Source: Terrimesophilobacter sp964651535
GTDB lineage: Bacteria > Actinomycetota > Actinomycetes > Actinomycetales > Microbacteriaceae
Length of the DNA stretch: 64,000 nt
Direction of reading: 5' to 3'
Assembly: GCA_964651535.1 (NCBI GenBank)
Contig: CAZYYE010000002.1
Span: forward strand, 851,869-915,868
The stretch's first letter is position 1. Each line of letters begins with the position of its first letter. Both the position numbers and the translations under genes were made by a program. Shown here piece by piece: positions 42,213 through 51,142 of this stretch. The notes below the pieces were generated by a model. The model saw only the letters and a program-made list of their open reading frames with translations, was not told the origin of the DNA and did no database searches.

Positions 42213-42607
42213 TACTTCTTCCCTGCCTTCTTCGAGGCCTGCTCGACGTGGGCATCGGTCGGTGTCGACAGCACGATGGTGATGTGACTCGTGCGCTTCA
42301 GGATCTGGAATGCCCGACCCTGGGCGCGCGGCTGGAACCGCTTGAGGGTTGCACCGTCGTCGACGAACGCCTTCGAGATGAACAGGTCCTGCTCATCGAG
42401 GTAGCTGTTCTCGTTGTCCGCCTTCACGCGGGCGTTTGCCATCGCTGAGGCCACGAGCTTGTACACGGGCTCGCTCGCACCCTGCGGGGCGAACTTCAGA
42501 ATGGCCAGTGCCTCGGCTGCCTGCTTGCCGCGGATCATGTTGACGACACGACGAGCCTTCTGAGGCGTCACGCGGATGTGTCGCACGCGGGCGATCGACT
42601 CCACCAT
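42212..42607 (-). CDS. rplV: 50S ribosomal protein L22
   Basis: ATG 42607 gives MVESIARVRHIRVTPQKARRVVNMIRG and 131 residues; a longer frame upstream is not needed. The exit-tunnel hairpin region LKRFQPRAQGRAFQILKRTSHITIVL is intact. A short Lys/Ala tail ends the protein. Confidence 0.96.
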   Translation of the reverse strand: MVESIARVRHIRVTPQKARRVVNMIRGKQAAEALAILKFAPQGASEPVYKLVASAMANARVKADNENSYLDEQDLFISKAFVDDGATLKRFQPRAQGRAFQILKRTSHITIVLSTPTDAHVEQASKKAGKK

Positions 42608-42633
42608 TTCTTCTCCTCCTTCGCGCCACCGCA

Positions 42634-42915
42634 TCAGCGGCGACGGCCCTTCTTGTCGTCCTTCTCATGGCCGCGGAAGGTGCGGGTGGGGGCGAATTCC
42701 CCGAGTTTGTGTCCGACCATCGTCTCCGTGACGAAAATCGGGATGTGCTTGCGGCCGTCGTGCACCGCGATCGTGTGGCCGAGCATGGCCGGGACGATCA
42801 TGGAACGGCGCGACCAGGTCTTGATCACGTTCTTGCTCTTGGCCGTGTTCTGCGTGACCACCTTGCGGAGCAGGTGATCGTCGACGAAGGGGCCCTTCTT
42901 AAGACTGCGTGGCAT
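42634..42915 (-). CDS. rpsS: 30S ribosomal protein S19
   Basis: A 93-residue S19, MPRSLKKGPFVDDHLLRKV, with WSRRSMIVPAMLGHTIAVHDGRKHIPIFVTE. Normal length. It follows rplB by 27 bases. Confidence 0.98.
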   Translation of the reverse strand: MPRSLKKGPFVDDHLLRKVVTQNTAKSKNVIKTWSRRSMIVPAMLGHTIAVHDGRKHIPIFVTETMVGHKLGEFAPTRTFRGHEKDDKKGRRR

Positions 42916-42942
42916 CTTCTGTACTCTGTCCTTTTCCCTGGC

Positions 42943-43782
42943 CTACTTGCGCTTCTTGCCGACGGTGCGGCGGCGAACGATGAGCTTGTCGCTCTCGAGA
43001 TTCGGTTTGCGGGTGCGGCCTTCCTTCTGGCCCCACGGACTCACCGGGTGACGTCCACCGGAGGTCTTGCCCTCACCGCCACCGTGGGGGTGGTCGACCG
43101 GGTTCATGGCGACGCCGCGCACTGTCGGGCGAACGCCCTTCCAGCGCATCCGGCCGGCCTTGCCCCAGTTGATGTTCGACTGTTCGGCGTTTCCGACTTC
43201 GCCGATCGTCGCGCGGCAACGCGCATCCACGTTGCGGATTTCGCCCGACGGCAGTCGCAGCTGCGCGTAAGGGCCTTCCTTGGCAACGAGACGGACGCTG
43301 GAACCGGCCGAACGGGCCATCTTGGCGCCGCCGCCCGGCTTGAGCTCGATCGCGTGGAGCACGGTACCGACGGGGATGTTGCGCAGCGGCAGGTTGTTGC
43401 CCGGCTTGATGTCCGCGGAGGGGCCGGATTCGACAATGTCGCCCTGCTTGAGCTTGTCCGGCGCGATGATGTAGCGCTTCGTGCCGTCCACGAAGTGCAG
43501 GAGCGCGATGCGCGCCGTGCGGTTCGGGTCGTACTCGATGTGGGCGACCTTGGCGTTGACGCCATCCTTGTCGTTGCGCTTGAAGTCGATCACGCGGTAC
43601 TGGCGCTTGTGGCCGCCACCGATGTGGCGCGTCGTGATGCGCCCTGCGTTGTTGCGTCCGCCCGTCTTCGGCAGCGGGCGCAGCAGCGACTTCTCCGGCG
43701 TCGACCGGGTGATCTCGGCGAAGTCGGCGACGGAGGAACCGCGGCGACCTGCAGTCGTGGGCTTGTATTTGCGAATAGACAT
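42943..43782 (-). CDS. rplB: 50S ribosomal protein L2
   Basis: A 279-residue L2 with MSIRKYKPTTAGRRGSSVADF, GGGHKRQYRVIDFKRND and the peptidyl-transferase-near GVAMNPVDHPHGGGEGKTSGGRHP, including the conserved histidine. Length and motifs are normal. Confidence 0.98.
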   Translation of the reverse strand: MSIRKYKPTTAGRRGSSVADFAEITRSTPEKSLLRPLPKTGGRNNAGRITTRHIGGGHKRQYRVIDFKRNDKDGVNAKVAHIEYDPNRTARIALLHFVDGTKRYIIAPDKLKQGDIVESGPSADIKPGNNLPLRNIPVGTVLHAIELKPGGGAKMARSAGSSVRLVAKEGPYAQLRLPSGEIRNVDARCRATIGEVGNAEQSNINWGKAGRMRWKGVRPTVRGVAMNPVDHPHGGGEGKTSGGRHPVSPWGQKEGRTRKPNLESDKLIVRRRTVGKKRK

Positions 43783-43801
43783 GTGTTCTCCCTTACGCGC
43801 C

Positions 43802-44101
43802 CTAGCCGACAGCCGTGAAGATGTCGATGGAGCCGGACTTGAGCGTGACGATCGCGCGCTTGGTGTCCTTGCGCTTGCCGATGCCGAACCTCGTGCGACG
43901 CGTCTTGCCCTTCTTGTTCAGGGTGTTGACGGAGGCAACCTTCACATTGAAGATCTTCTCGACAGCAAGCTTGATCTCGGTCTTGTTCGAACGGGGGTCC
44001 ACCTCGAAGGTGTACTTGCCCTGGTCGATGAGCCCGTAGCTCTTCTCGGATACGACCGGCGACAGGATGACGTCGCGCGGATCCTTGTAGGTGGCGCTCA
44101 T
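43802..44101 (-). CDS. rplW: 50S ribosomal protein L23
   Basis: A 99-residue L23 with DVILSPVVSEKSYGLIDQGKYTFEVDPRSNKTEIK. It is the docking site for trigger factor and SRP at the exit tunnel. It overlaps rplD by four bases. Confidence 0.97.
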   Translation of the reverse strand: MSATYKDPRDVILSPVVSEKSYGLIDQGKYTFEVDPRSNKTEIKLAVEKIFNVKVASVNTLNKKGKTRRTRFGIGKRKDTKRAIVTLKSGSIDIFTAVG

Positions 44102-44790
44102 GCGCTGGCCTCCTTGGTGCTCGAGCTGGCCGCTGCGACGCTCGCCGTCTGCGGCTCGGTCTTGGCGGAGACGAAGGAGTCGAACGCGCCCTTCGTAAAG
44201 ATGATGTCGTCGCTCACGACGACGTCGTACGCGTTCAACTGGTCGACGGGGAGCACGTGGACGGTCGGAAGGTTCCGGACGCTCTTGTAACTCAGTTCAT
44301 CTGAGCGCTCCAGAACGATGAGCACGTTCTTGCTCGTCGCGATGTCGGCGATGAGCGCGGCGACAACCTTCGTCGATGGCGCGTCGCCCACAGACAGAGA
44401 ATCGATGACGTGGATGCGTCCACCGCGCGCACGGTCGGAAAGCGCTCCGAGAAGCGCGGCGGCGATCATCTTCTTAGGGGTGCGCTGCGAATAGTCGCGG
44501 GGCTGCGGTCCGTGAACGACGCCTCCCCCGCGGTGCTGGGGCATGCGGATCGAGCCCTGGCGAGCCCGACCGGTGCCCTTTTGCTTGTGCGGCTTCCGGC
44601 CCGAGCCGGAAACTTCGCCGCGACCGAGGGTGGCGTGCGTCCCCTGGCGCGCAGCAGCGCGCTGGGCCACGACAACCTGGTGGATGAGCGGAATGTTCGT
44701 TTGCACGTCGAACACCTGGGCGGGAAGATCCACGGAACTGACCTTCTTGCCCGAGGAGTCGATAACGTCGAGAGTCAAAGTCTCAGCCAT
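44098..44790 (-). CDS. rplD: 50S ribosomal protein L4
   Basis: A 230-residue L4 with the tunnel loop RGEVSGSGRKPHKQKGTGRARQGSIRMPQHRGGGVVHGP. In E. coli L4 also represses the S10 operon through its leader; whether that applies here is unknown. About 15 Ala/Ser/Thr residues trail the fold. It lies four bases after rplC. Confidence 0.97.
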   Translation of the reverse strand: MAETLTLDVIDSSGKKVSSVDLPAQVFDVQTNIPLIHQVVVAQRAAARQGTHATLGRGEVSGSGRKPHKQKGTGRARQGSIRMPQHRGGGVVHGPQPRDYSQRTPKKMIAAALLGALSDRARGGRIHVIDSLSVGDAPSTKVVAALIADIATSKNVLIVLERSDELSYKSVRNLPTVHVLPVDQLNAYDVVVSDDIIFTKGAFDSFVSAKTEPQTASVAAASSSTKEASA

Positions 44791-44794
44791 GGCC

Positions 44795-45451
44795 CTAGGC
44801 CTCCTTCACTGATGTGCGAACGAAGACGATGCGGCCGCGAGCACCGGGAACGGCGCCCTTGACGAGCAGCAGCCCCTTCTCGGCGTCGACGGCGTGAACG
44901 GTCAGGCCGAGGGCCGACACGCGCTCGCCGCCCATCCGGCCGGCCATCCGCATGCCCTTGAACACGCGGCTCGGAGTCGACGAAGCGCCGATCGAACCCG
45001 GCTTGCGGTGGTTGCGGTGCGCACCGTGGCTCGCGCCGACGCCCTGGAAGTTGTGGCGCTTCATGACGCCCGCGAACCCCTTGCCCTTGCTCGTGCCGAC
45101 GACGTCGACGCGCTTGCCCGCTTCGAAAATGTCGACGGCGAGCTCCTGGCCGAGCGCGTACTCCGCAGCATCCGCCGTGCGCACCTCGGTGAGGTGGCGA
45201 CGAGGCGTGACGCCCGCTTTGGCGAAGTGGCCCGTGGCCGGCTTGTTAGCCTTGCGTGGGTCGATCTGCCCGTAGGCGATCTGCACGGCGCTGTATCCGT
45301 CGACCTCGGGCGTGCGCACCTGGGTGACGACGTTCGGGGAGATCTCGATCACCGTCACCGGGATGAGTTTGTTGTTCGCGTCCCACACCTGGGTCATGCC
45401 GAGCTTCGTGCCCAGCAGTCCCTTCGTAGTTCTTGCAGTATCAGTAGCCAT
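44795..45451 (-). CDS. rplC: 50S ribosomal protein L3
   Basis: ATG 45451 gives MATDTARTTKGLLGTKLGMTQVWD and 218 residues; the frame stays open upstream into the rpsJ end but that part is not L3. The central GKGFAGVMKRHNFQGVGASHGAHRNHRKPGSIGASSTPSRVFKG region is conserved. It lies 40 bases after rpsJ. Confidence 0.97.
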   Translation of the reverse strand: MATDTARTTKGLLGTKLGMTQVWDANNKLIPVTVIEISPNVVTQVRTPEVDGYSAVQIAYGQIDPRKANKPATGHFAKAGVTPRRHLTEVRTADAAEYALGQELAVDIFEAGKRVDVVGTSKGKGFAGVMKRHNFQGVGASHGAHRNHRKPGSIGASSTPSRVFKGMRMAGRMGGERVSALGLTVHAVDAEKGLLLVKGAVPGARGRIVFVRTSVKEA

Positions 45452-45491
45452 TGTTTCTCTAGTCCTTGTCGCAGCTCGTCGTTGGCGAAGA

Positions 45492-45800
45492 TCAGAGCTT
45501 GATCTCGATGTTGACGTCCGCCGGAAGGTCGAGACGCATGAGCGAATCGACGGCCTTCGGGGTCGGGTCAATGATGTCGATGAGCCGCTTGTGGGTGCGT
45601 TTTTCGAAGTGCTCGCGGCTGTCCTTGTACTTGTGCGGGGAACGGATCACGGCAATCACGTTCTTCTCGGTGGGGAGCGGCACGGGGCCGACCACCGTCG
45701 CGCCAGCACGAGTGACCGTATCCACGATCTTGCGCGCCGAGCTGTCGATGACCTCGTGGTCATACGACTTAAGTCGGATGCGGATCTTTTGTCCCGCCAT
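45492..45800 (-). CDS. rpsJ: 30S ribosomal protein S10
   Basis: From ATG 45800 the protein is MAGQKIRIRLKSYDHEVIDSSARKIVDTV and has 102 residues, the standard length; the upstream frame is leader. It is the first gene of the S10 operon and also acts in antitermination as NusE. A long non-coding stretch of 538 bases precedes it. Confidence 0.98.
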   Translation of the reverse strand: MAGQKIRIRLKSYDHEVIDSSARKIVDTVTRAGATVVGPVPLPTEKNVIAVIRSPHKYKDSREHFEKRTHKRLIDIIDPTPKAVDSLMRLDLPADVNIEIKL

Positions 45801-46338
45801 AGCCTGACTCTCTCTCTGTAGTACATGGCGCACCCTGTCGGATACGCGCTCTGCCGTAAGCGCTGCTTGTGAAAGCACTGCCTTTTAGAGCACTGTCGCT
45901 TTCGCACCACTGTTGTTGTTTCACGTGAGCGCGGATACTTCCGCCCCCACAACGTTTTTGTGCCGTGCTTCACCCACCCCCGCGCTCGGGCGTGTCGCCC
46001 GTTTGGAACACACGTGTCACCACGGTTGTCTCAATAGTCGGTTGTCGGTGTGCGCGTCTGCCTGGGTTCTCACCCGGATCGCGCGTGTTCTGCTACCCGC
46101 GGCCTAGGGGACGATTCGTGAGGAACAGACCCTATGCACTGCCTGGCAGTGATTCGCCCGCTTGCACAGCAAGGCAAAGTATTGAACTAGAAGAGTCTGC
46201 CACACTGTGGGACGTGCTGCAACCCGGGCGTGTCGCGCCGCGGGCTTCCCCCGCAATTGCGCCCGCTTGTCGCCTCTGCGCCCCCTCGCGCGGGACCATT
46301 TGCGCGGCGTGGGCGCAAAACCCAGTGACGCTCCGGCG
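45801..46338. other. Long non-coding gap upstream of rpsJ
   Basis: These 538 bases separate rpsJ from the AbiEi-like gene. I find no convincing reading frame on either strand. A promoter candidate for the S10 operon is at 46194-46222; if it is used, the rpsJ leader would be about 390 bases long. Scattered palindromic words such as TTTCACGTGAGCG and CGTGTGTTCCAAACGGGCGACACGCCCG occur, but no single strong terminator or known riboswitch fold is apparent. Confidence 0.6.
46194..46222 (-). promoter_or_regulatory. Candidate S10 operon promoter
   Basis: On the minus strand TTGCAG (46217-46222) and CAGACT (46194-46199) are separated by 17 bases. The -35 is good, the -10 is weak, and the distance to rpsJ is long. 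Confidence 0.4.
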
Positions 46339-47283
46339 CTAACGGATGGGGAGTCCGGCGTTCTGCAAGTGTGCACGGAGTGCGGCCGGTCGGATTGCGG
46401 TGCTCCACTCCCACCGCGAAACATCCCACTTCAGGGCACGAAGCCGGTTTTCCCGGATCCGCTCGGCGCGCATGACCTCCTCGACGCTTCGCCCGTTGCG
46501 ATAGTTGGCATCCAAGTACTTGATGTCGCCATCCGCCTCGCCGATGAGCTTGAACGACGGCCAGTTGAAGTCCGTCTCCCCGATGAAGCCGCGGTGATCG
46601 TAGAAGCGGGACTGCAGCGTCGGGGGTGGACACCCGATCACCCTCATGTTGACCCGACTCACCGATTCCAGCGGCGAATCCGCACGTTCGGTGGAGAAGG
46701 CGATCACCTCCGCCGTGCGAGTGTGCGCACGGAAAGGCAGCGAACGTTCCCACACGTCGAGCAGCTCCGCCTTTGTGGCCATGGGCTCCCGCAGCCCTCG
46801 CCGGTCGACGTGCAGCGCGCGGTCCGCCATGGTCACCGAAACGAGTGGGCTCGCGAGCGCCGCGATGTCGAGCACGGTTCGGGCAACCGACGTCACCAGC
46901 AGGTCGCCGAACTCGACGACATCGGCGTCATCCAGGCGAAGCGAATGTTTGACCACACCGTTTCGAGAGCGGCCGCCGGCAGTCTTCCCGACAATGGTGT
47001 GGACCGTGGAGGGCCATTCACCGATTATTGGGAGCCCGTGGATCGCTGCCGCGGACCAGTGGGAGAGTACCGGCCGGAACCTCCGCGTGCTCGCGACCGC
47101 GCGGATGACGGTGAGGTACCGGTGTAGATCATCCAGCGCATGCCATGTTTCTGCCGGAAAGTACGCACCTCGCGACACCCGCTGCAGGCTGCCGGATTTC
47201 GCCGCACGCGCGAAATCCTGTCTGCTTCCAAACGATTCGCGCACGTCGCTGACGTAACGTAGTTCGGTGTCGAGGTCCGGCAT
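46339..47283 (-). CDS. AbiEi-like N-terminal domain protein with endonuclease-like C-terminus
   Basis: ATG 47283 gives 314 residues (MPDLDTELRYVSDVRESFGS). Residues 1-60 resemble the winged-helix antitoxin domain of AbiEi (FARAAKSGSLQRVSRGAYFPAETW). The middle contains LSHWSAAAIHGLPI and RTVLDIAALASPLVSVTMADRALH, phrases usual in actinobacterial AbiEi-like proteins. The C-terminal part (about 215-300) has ETDFNWPSFKLIGEADGDIKY, which fits the D..E.D..K pattern of DUF559/Vsr-like PD-(D/E)XK folds. No toxin partner is adjacent. It separates tuf from rpsJ, which are close neighbours in most bacteria. Function unknown; antitoxin, nuclease or domesticated regulator are all possible. Confidence 0.75.
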   Translation of the reverse strand: MPDLDTELRYVSDVRESFGSRQDFARAAKSGSLQRVSRGAYFPAETWHALDDLHRYLTVIRAVASTRRFRPVLSHWSAAAIHGLPIIGEWPSTVHTIVGKTAGGRSRNGVVKHSLRLDDADVVEFGDLLVTSVARTVLDIAALASPLVSVTMADRALHVDRRGLREPMATKAELLDVWERSLPFRAHTRTAEVIAFSTERADSPLESVSRVNMRVIGCPPPTLQSRFYDHRGFIGETDFNWPSFKLIGEADGDIKYLDANYRNGRSVEEVMRAERIRENRLRALKWDVSRWEWSTAIRPAALRAHLQNAGLPIR

Positions 47284-47489
47284 TCGCCGAGCATGACACC
47301 GAGGCGGTTGCAGACACTCGCCATCCAGAACCAGTGTGGACAAGAATCGGCACTTCCCGGCTGTGGGGGTGGAGATCTACTGCCACAAATGCGCCCACAC
47401 GAAGCAACTGCACCCGCGCGGGCGGGCGCAAACGCGACGCGCGGGCGCATTCGGGAAGGATGGGCGCTCGGATGCCGCGGGGACGACGA

Positions 47490-47517
47490 AGGGGCCGGGC
47501 CTTTCGACCCGACCCCT
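47490..47517 (-). terminator. Terminator after tuf
   Basis: A ten-position stem (AGGGGCCGGG with CCCGACCCCT, one C-A mismatch) and eight-base loop lie about 43 bases past the tuf stop codon. No T-tract follows. Confidence 0.6.
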
Positions 47518-47529
47518 CTGCGTTACGTT

Positions 47530-47548
47530 CCCTTCGACAGGCTCAGGG
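47530..47548. repeat. CCCTTCGACAGGCTCAGGG palindromic word
   Basis: This 19-base imperfect palindrome between the tuf stop codon and its terminator matches a word I know to be widespread in intergenic regions of many high-GC bacteria. One copy is present. Its role here is unknown. Confidence 0.5.
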
Positions 47549-47559
47549 AGCGAAAGCTG

Positions 47560-48753
47560 CTACTTGAGAACCTTGATGACCTTGCCGGCACCAACCGTGC
47601 GGCCACCCTCGCGGATGGCGAAGCCGAGGCCCTCTTCCATGGCGATCGGCTGAATCAGCTCGACCGTCATTTCCGTGGTGTCACCGGGCATGACCATCTC
47701 GGTGCCCTCAGGCAGCGTGATGACTCCGGTGACGTCCGTGGTGCGGAAGTAGAACTGCGGACGGTAGTTCGCGTAGAACGGGTTGTGGCGGCCACCCTCA
47801 TCCTTCGACAGGATGTACGCGGTTCCCTGGAACTGCGTGTGGGGAGTGACCGAACCCGGCTTCACGACGACCTGGCCGCGCTCGACGTCCTCGCGCTTGG
47901 TGCCGCGAAGAAGAAGACCACAGTTCTCGCCGGCCCACGCCTCGTCAAGCTGCTTGTGGAACATTTCGATTCCCGTGACGATCGTCTTCTGCGTCGGACG
48001 GATGCCGACGATCTCGACGTCCGAGTTGATCGCGAGGGTACCGCGCTCTGCACGGCCGGTGACGACGGTTCCACGACCGGTGATCGTGAACACGTCCTCG
48101 ATGGGCATGAGGAACGGCTTGTCCTTGTCGCGAACAGGGTCCGGGATGTTGTCGTCCGCGGCCTGCATGAGGTCGACAATCGACTGAACCCACTTCTCGT
48201 CGCCCTCGAGCGCCTTGAGCGCCGAGACAGGAATGACCGGCGCGTTGTCGCCGTCGAAGCCCTGGCTGGAGAGCAGCTCGCGGACCTCGAGCTCGACGAG
48301 CTCCATGATCTCGGCGTCGTCCACCATGTCGGACTTGTTCAGCGCGACCATGAGGTACGGAACGCCGACCTGCTTGGCGAGGAGTACGTGTTCGCGCGTC
48401 TGAGCCATCGGGCCGTCAGTCGCCGCGACCACGAGGATCGCGCCGTCCATCTGAGCGGCACCCGTGATCATGTTTTTGATGTAGTCGGCGTGACCTGGGG
48501 CGTCAACGTGCGCGTAGTGGCGCTTCGGAGTCTCGTACTCGACGTGCGAGATGTTGATCGTGATACCACGCTGACGCTCTTCAGGGGCCGAGTCGATCGA
48601 CGCGAAATCGCGCTGAACGTTCACGGCTGAAGGGTACTTGTCAGCAAGCACCTTGGAGATCGCTGCGGTGAGCGTCGTCTTGCCGTGGTCAACGTGTCCG
48701 ATCGTTCCGATGTTGACGTGCGGCTTTGTCCGCTCGAACTTGGCCTTGGCCAC
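47560..48753 (-). CDS. tuf: Elongation factor Tu
   Basis: A 397-residue EF-Tu from GTG 48753, preceded by GAGGAGGACCACA. G1 GHVDHGKTTL, G3 DAPGHADYIKNM, G4 NKSDM and the C-terminal barrel with REGGRTVGAGKV are intact. It delivers aminoacyl-tRNA to the ribosome. It is the last gene of the str operon, 126 bases after fusA, with a possible own promoter. Confidence 0.99.
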   Translation of the reverse strand: MAKAKFERTKPHVNIGTIGHVDHGKTTLTAAISKVLADKYPSAVNVQRDFASIDSAPEERQRGITINISHVEYETPKRHYAHVDAPGHADYIKNMITGAAQMDGAILVVAATDGPMAQTREHVLLAKQVGVPYLMVALNKSDMVDDAEIMELVELEVRELLSSQGFDGDNAPVIPVSALKALEGDEKWVQSIVDLMQAADDNIPDPVRDKDKPFLMPIEDVFTITGRGTVVTGRAERGTLAINSDVEIVGIRPTQKTIVTGIEMFHKQLDEAWAGENCGLLLRGTKREDVERGQVVVKPGSVTPHTQFQGTAYILSKDEGGRHNPFYANYRPQFYFRTTDVTGVITLPEGTEMVMPGDTTEMTVELIQPIAMEEGLGFAIREGGRTVGAGKVIKVLK

Positions 48754-48831
48754 TGTGGTCCTCCTCAGGACTTCTCAAGTAGGAACATTGGACACGGGTT
48801 TGCGCCCAAGGTACCTACGGGATGTTTATTT

Positions 48832-48862
48832 ATGTTACGGGATACTGCCGGGTGGTGTTCAA
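48832..48862 (-). promoter_or_regulatory. Candidate tuf promoter in the fusA-tuf gap
   Basis: On the minus strand TTGAAC (48857-48862) is followed after 19 bases by TAACAT (48832-48837) in an A+T-rich patch. Separate transcription of tuf is common; the spacing is slightly long. Confidence 0.4.
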
Positions 48863-48879
48863 CGGGTGGGTGAGCTGGC

Positions 48880-50994
48880 TCACTCGCCCTTGTTTTTCTG
48901 GATGATCTCGTCAGCCACCGCGCGCGGCACCTCAGAGTAGCTGTCAAAGCCCATCGAATACACGGCGCGGCCGGAGGTCTTGGACCTCAGGTCGCCCACG
49001 TATCCGAACATCTCGGACAGCGGCACGAGCGCCCGAACAACCTTCACGCCGGTGGCATCCTCCATGGACTGGATTTGGCCACGCCGTGAGTTCAGGTCGC
49101 CGATCACATCACCCATGTATTCCTCAGGGGTGCGCACCTCGACGGCCATGAGCGGCTCGAGCAGTACTGGGTTCGCTTTGCGAGCAGCCTCCTTGAAGGC
49201 CATCGATCCGGCGATCTTGAACGCCATCTCCGAAGAGTCGACGTCGTGGGCGGCGCCATCCAGCAGGATGGCCTTCACACCCACCATGGGGTAGCCGGCG
49301 AGCACGCCGACAGCCATGGCATCCTTCATTCCGGCGTCCACCGAGGGGATGTACTCGCGAGGAACGCGGCCACCCGTGACCTTGTTCTCGAATTCGTACG
49401 TGTTCTCGGCGCCGAGATCCAGCGGTTCCAGTGAAATCTGGACCTTCGCGAACTGCCCGGATCCACCCGTCTGCTTCTTGTGGGTGTAGTCGTGCTTGTC
49501 GACGACGCGCTTGATGGTTTCGCGGTAGGCGACCTGGGGCTTGCCCACGTTCGCCTCGACGTTGAATTCGCGCTTCATCCGGTCAACGAGGATGTCCAGG
49601 TGGAGTTCACCCATTCCCTTGATGACGGTCTGGCCGGTGTCGATGTTCTGCTCGGTGCGGAACGTCGGGTCCTCTTCGGCGAGCTTCTGGATGGCGACAC
49701 CCAGCTTCTCCTGGTCGGCTTTCGTTTTCGGTTCGATCGCGACCTCGATGACGGGCTCGGGGAACGTCATGGACTCGAGGACCACCTGATCCGCGGGGTC
49801 GCACAACGTGTCGCCGGTCGTCGTGTCCTTCAGGCCGATGACGGCGTAGATGTGGCCGGCGGTCACCGAGGGAACCGGGTTCTCCTTGTTCGCGTACATC
49901 TGGAAGATCTTCCCGATGCGCTCCTTCTTCTGCTTCGTCGAGTTGGCGACCTGGCCACCGCTGTCGAGGTGCCCGGAGTACACGCGGATGTAGGTGAGCC
50001 GACCGAAGAACGGGTGGACGGCGACCTTGAACGCGAGGGCCGCGAACGGGTCCTTCGGGTCGGGGTGGCGCTCGATGATCTTGTCCTCGTCGCGCGGGTC
50101 GCGGGCCTCGATGGCGCCGACGTCGAGCGGGTTCGGAAGGTAGTCGATGACGGCATCCAGCATGGGCTGAACGCCGCGGTTCTTGAACGCAGAACCGCAC
50201 AGCACCGGGTACATCGCACTCGACACCGTGAGCTTGCGGATGCCCGACTTGATTTCGGCAACCGTGAGCTCCTCGCCGGCGAAGTACTTCTCCAGGAAAG
50301 CGTCGTCAGTCTCCGCGACGGCTTCGAGCAGCTGGTGACGGTACTCCGCCGCCTTCTCCTTGAGGTTGTCCGGGATCTCCTGCACCTCGTACTTGGCGCC
50401 CATCGTGACGTCTCCCTTGGAGTCCGCCTCCCACACGAGCGCCCGCATCTCCACGAGGTCGACGACTCCGACGAAGTCGCTTTCCGCGCCGATCGGAAGC
50501 TGGATGACGAGCGGCTTCGCCCCGAGCCGCTTGACGATGGTGTCCACCGTGAAGTAGAAGTCCGCGCCGAGCTTGTCCATTTTGTTGACGAAGCAAATGC
50601 GGGGCACGTTGTACTTGTCGGCCTGGCGCCAAACCGTTTCCGACTGCGGCTCCACGCCCTCCTTGCCGTCGAACACCGCGACGGCGCCGTCGAGCACGCG
50701 AAGCGAACGCTCCACCTCGACGGTGAAGTCGACGTGGCCAGGGGTGTCGATGATGTTGATCTGGTTCTTGTTCCAGAAGCAGGTCACGGCAGCGGAGGTG
50801 ATCGTGATGCCGCGCTCCTGCTCCTGCTCCATCCAGTCCGTCGTCGAAGCACCGTCGTGCGTCTCACCGATCTTGTGGTTGACGCCCGTGTAGAACAGGA
50901 TGCGCTCAGTCGTCGTCGTCTTGCCGGCATCGATGTGCGCCATGATGCCGATGTTCCGAACCTTGCTCAGGTCGGTGAGCACTTCCTGTGCCAC
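48880..50994 (-). CDS. fusA: Elongation factor G
   Basis: The 704-residue translocase has G1 AHIDAGKTTTTERILFYTG, DTPGHVDFTVEVERSLRVLDGAVAVFDG, NKMDKLG, and the domain IV-V region with GGRVPREYIPSVDAG and MFGYVGDLRSKTSGRAVYSMGFDSY. It starts at GTG 50994 after AAGGAATCACA. It lies 148 bases after rpsG. Confidence 0.99.
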   Translation of the reverse strand: MAQEVLTDLSKVRNIGIMAHIDAGKTTTTERILFYTGVNHKIGETHDGASTTDWMEQEQERGITITSAAVTCFWNKNQINIIDTPGHVDFTVEVERSLRVLDGAVAVFDGKEGVEPQSETVWRQADKYNVPRICFVNKMDKLGADFYFTVDTIVKRLGAKPLVIQLPIGAESDFVGVVDLVEMRALVWEADSKGDVTMGAKYEVQEIPDNLKEKAAEYRHQLLEAVAETDDAFLEKYFAGEELTVAEIKSGIRKLTVSSAMYPVLCGSAFKNRGVQPMLDAVIDYLPNPLDVGAIEARDPRDEDKIIERHPDPKDPFAALAFKVAVHPFFGRLTYIRVYSGHLDSGGQVANSTKQKKERIGKIFQMYANKENPVPSVTAGHIYAVIGLKDTTTGDTLCDPADQVVLESMTFPEPVIEVAIEPKTKADQEKLGVAIQKLAEEDPTFRTEQNIDTGQTVIKGMGELHLDILVDRMKREFNVEANVGKPQVAYRETIKRVVDKHDYTHKKQTGGSGQFAKVQISLEPLDLGAENTYEFENKVTGGRVPREYIPSVDAGMKDAMAVGVLAGYPMVGVKAILLDGAAHDVDSSEMAFKIAGSMAFKEAARKANPVLLEPLMAVEVRTPEEYMGDVIGDLNSRRGQIQSMEDATGVKVVRALVPLSEMFGYVGDLRSKTSGRAVYSMGFDSYSEVPRAVADEIIQKNKGE

Positions 50995-51142
50995 TGTGAT
51001 TCCTTACGTTTGAATGTGAATTGGTGCGTGCAGCCGGGGTTTCCGCGCAGCGGTTTCGAGACGATCGCCGCGCGATCCCTCAACCGGCAGGTGACCGCTC
51101 CCTGACCAGGCCCAACGGGCCGTCTCTAAGGGAACTAAGCGG

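Noticed and set aside
48866..48885. Terminator overlapping the fusA stop codon
   Set aside because: GTGAGC and GCTCAC leave only a two-base loop, or a five-pair stem with four-base loop, and no U-tract follows; too weak to call.
51105..51121. GGCCC-AAC-GGGCC hairpin between rpsG and fusA
   Set aside because: Five pairs with a three-base loop and no T-tract is common by chance at this GC content.
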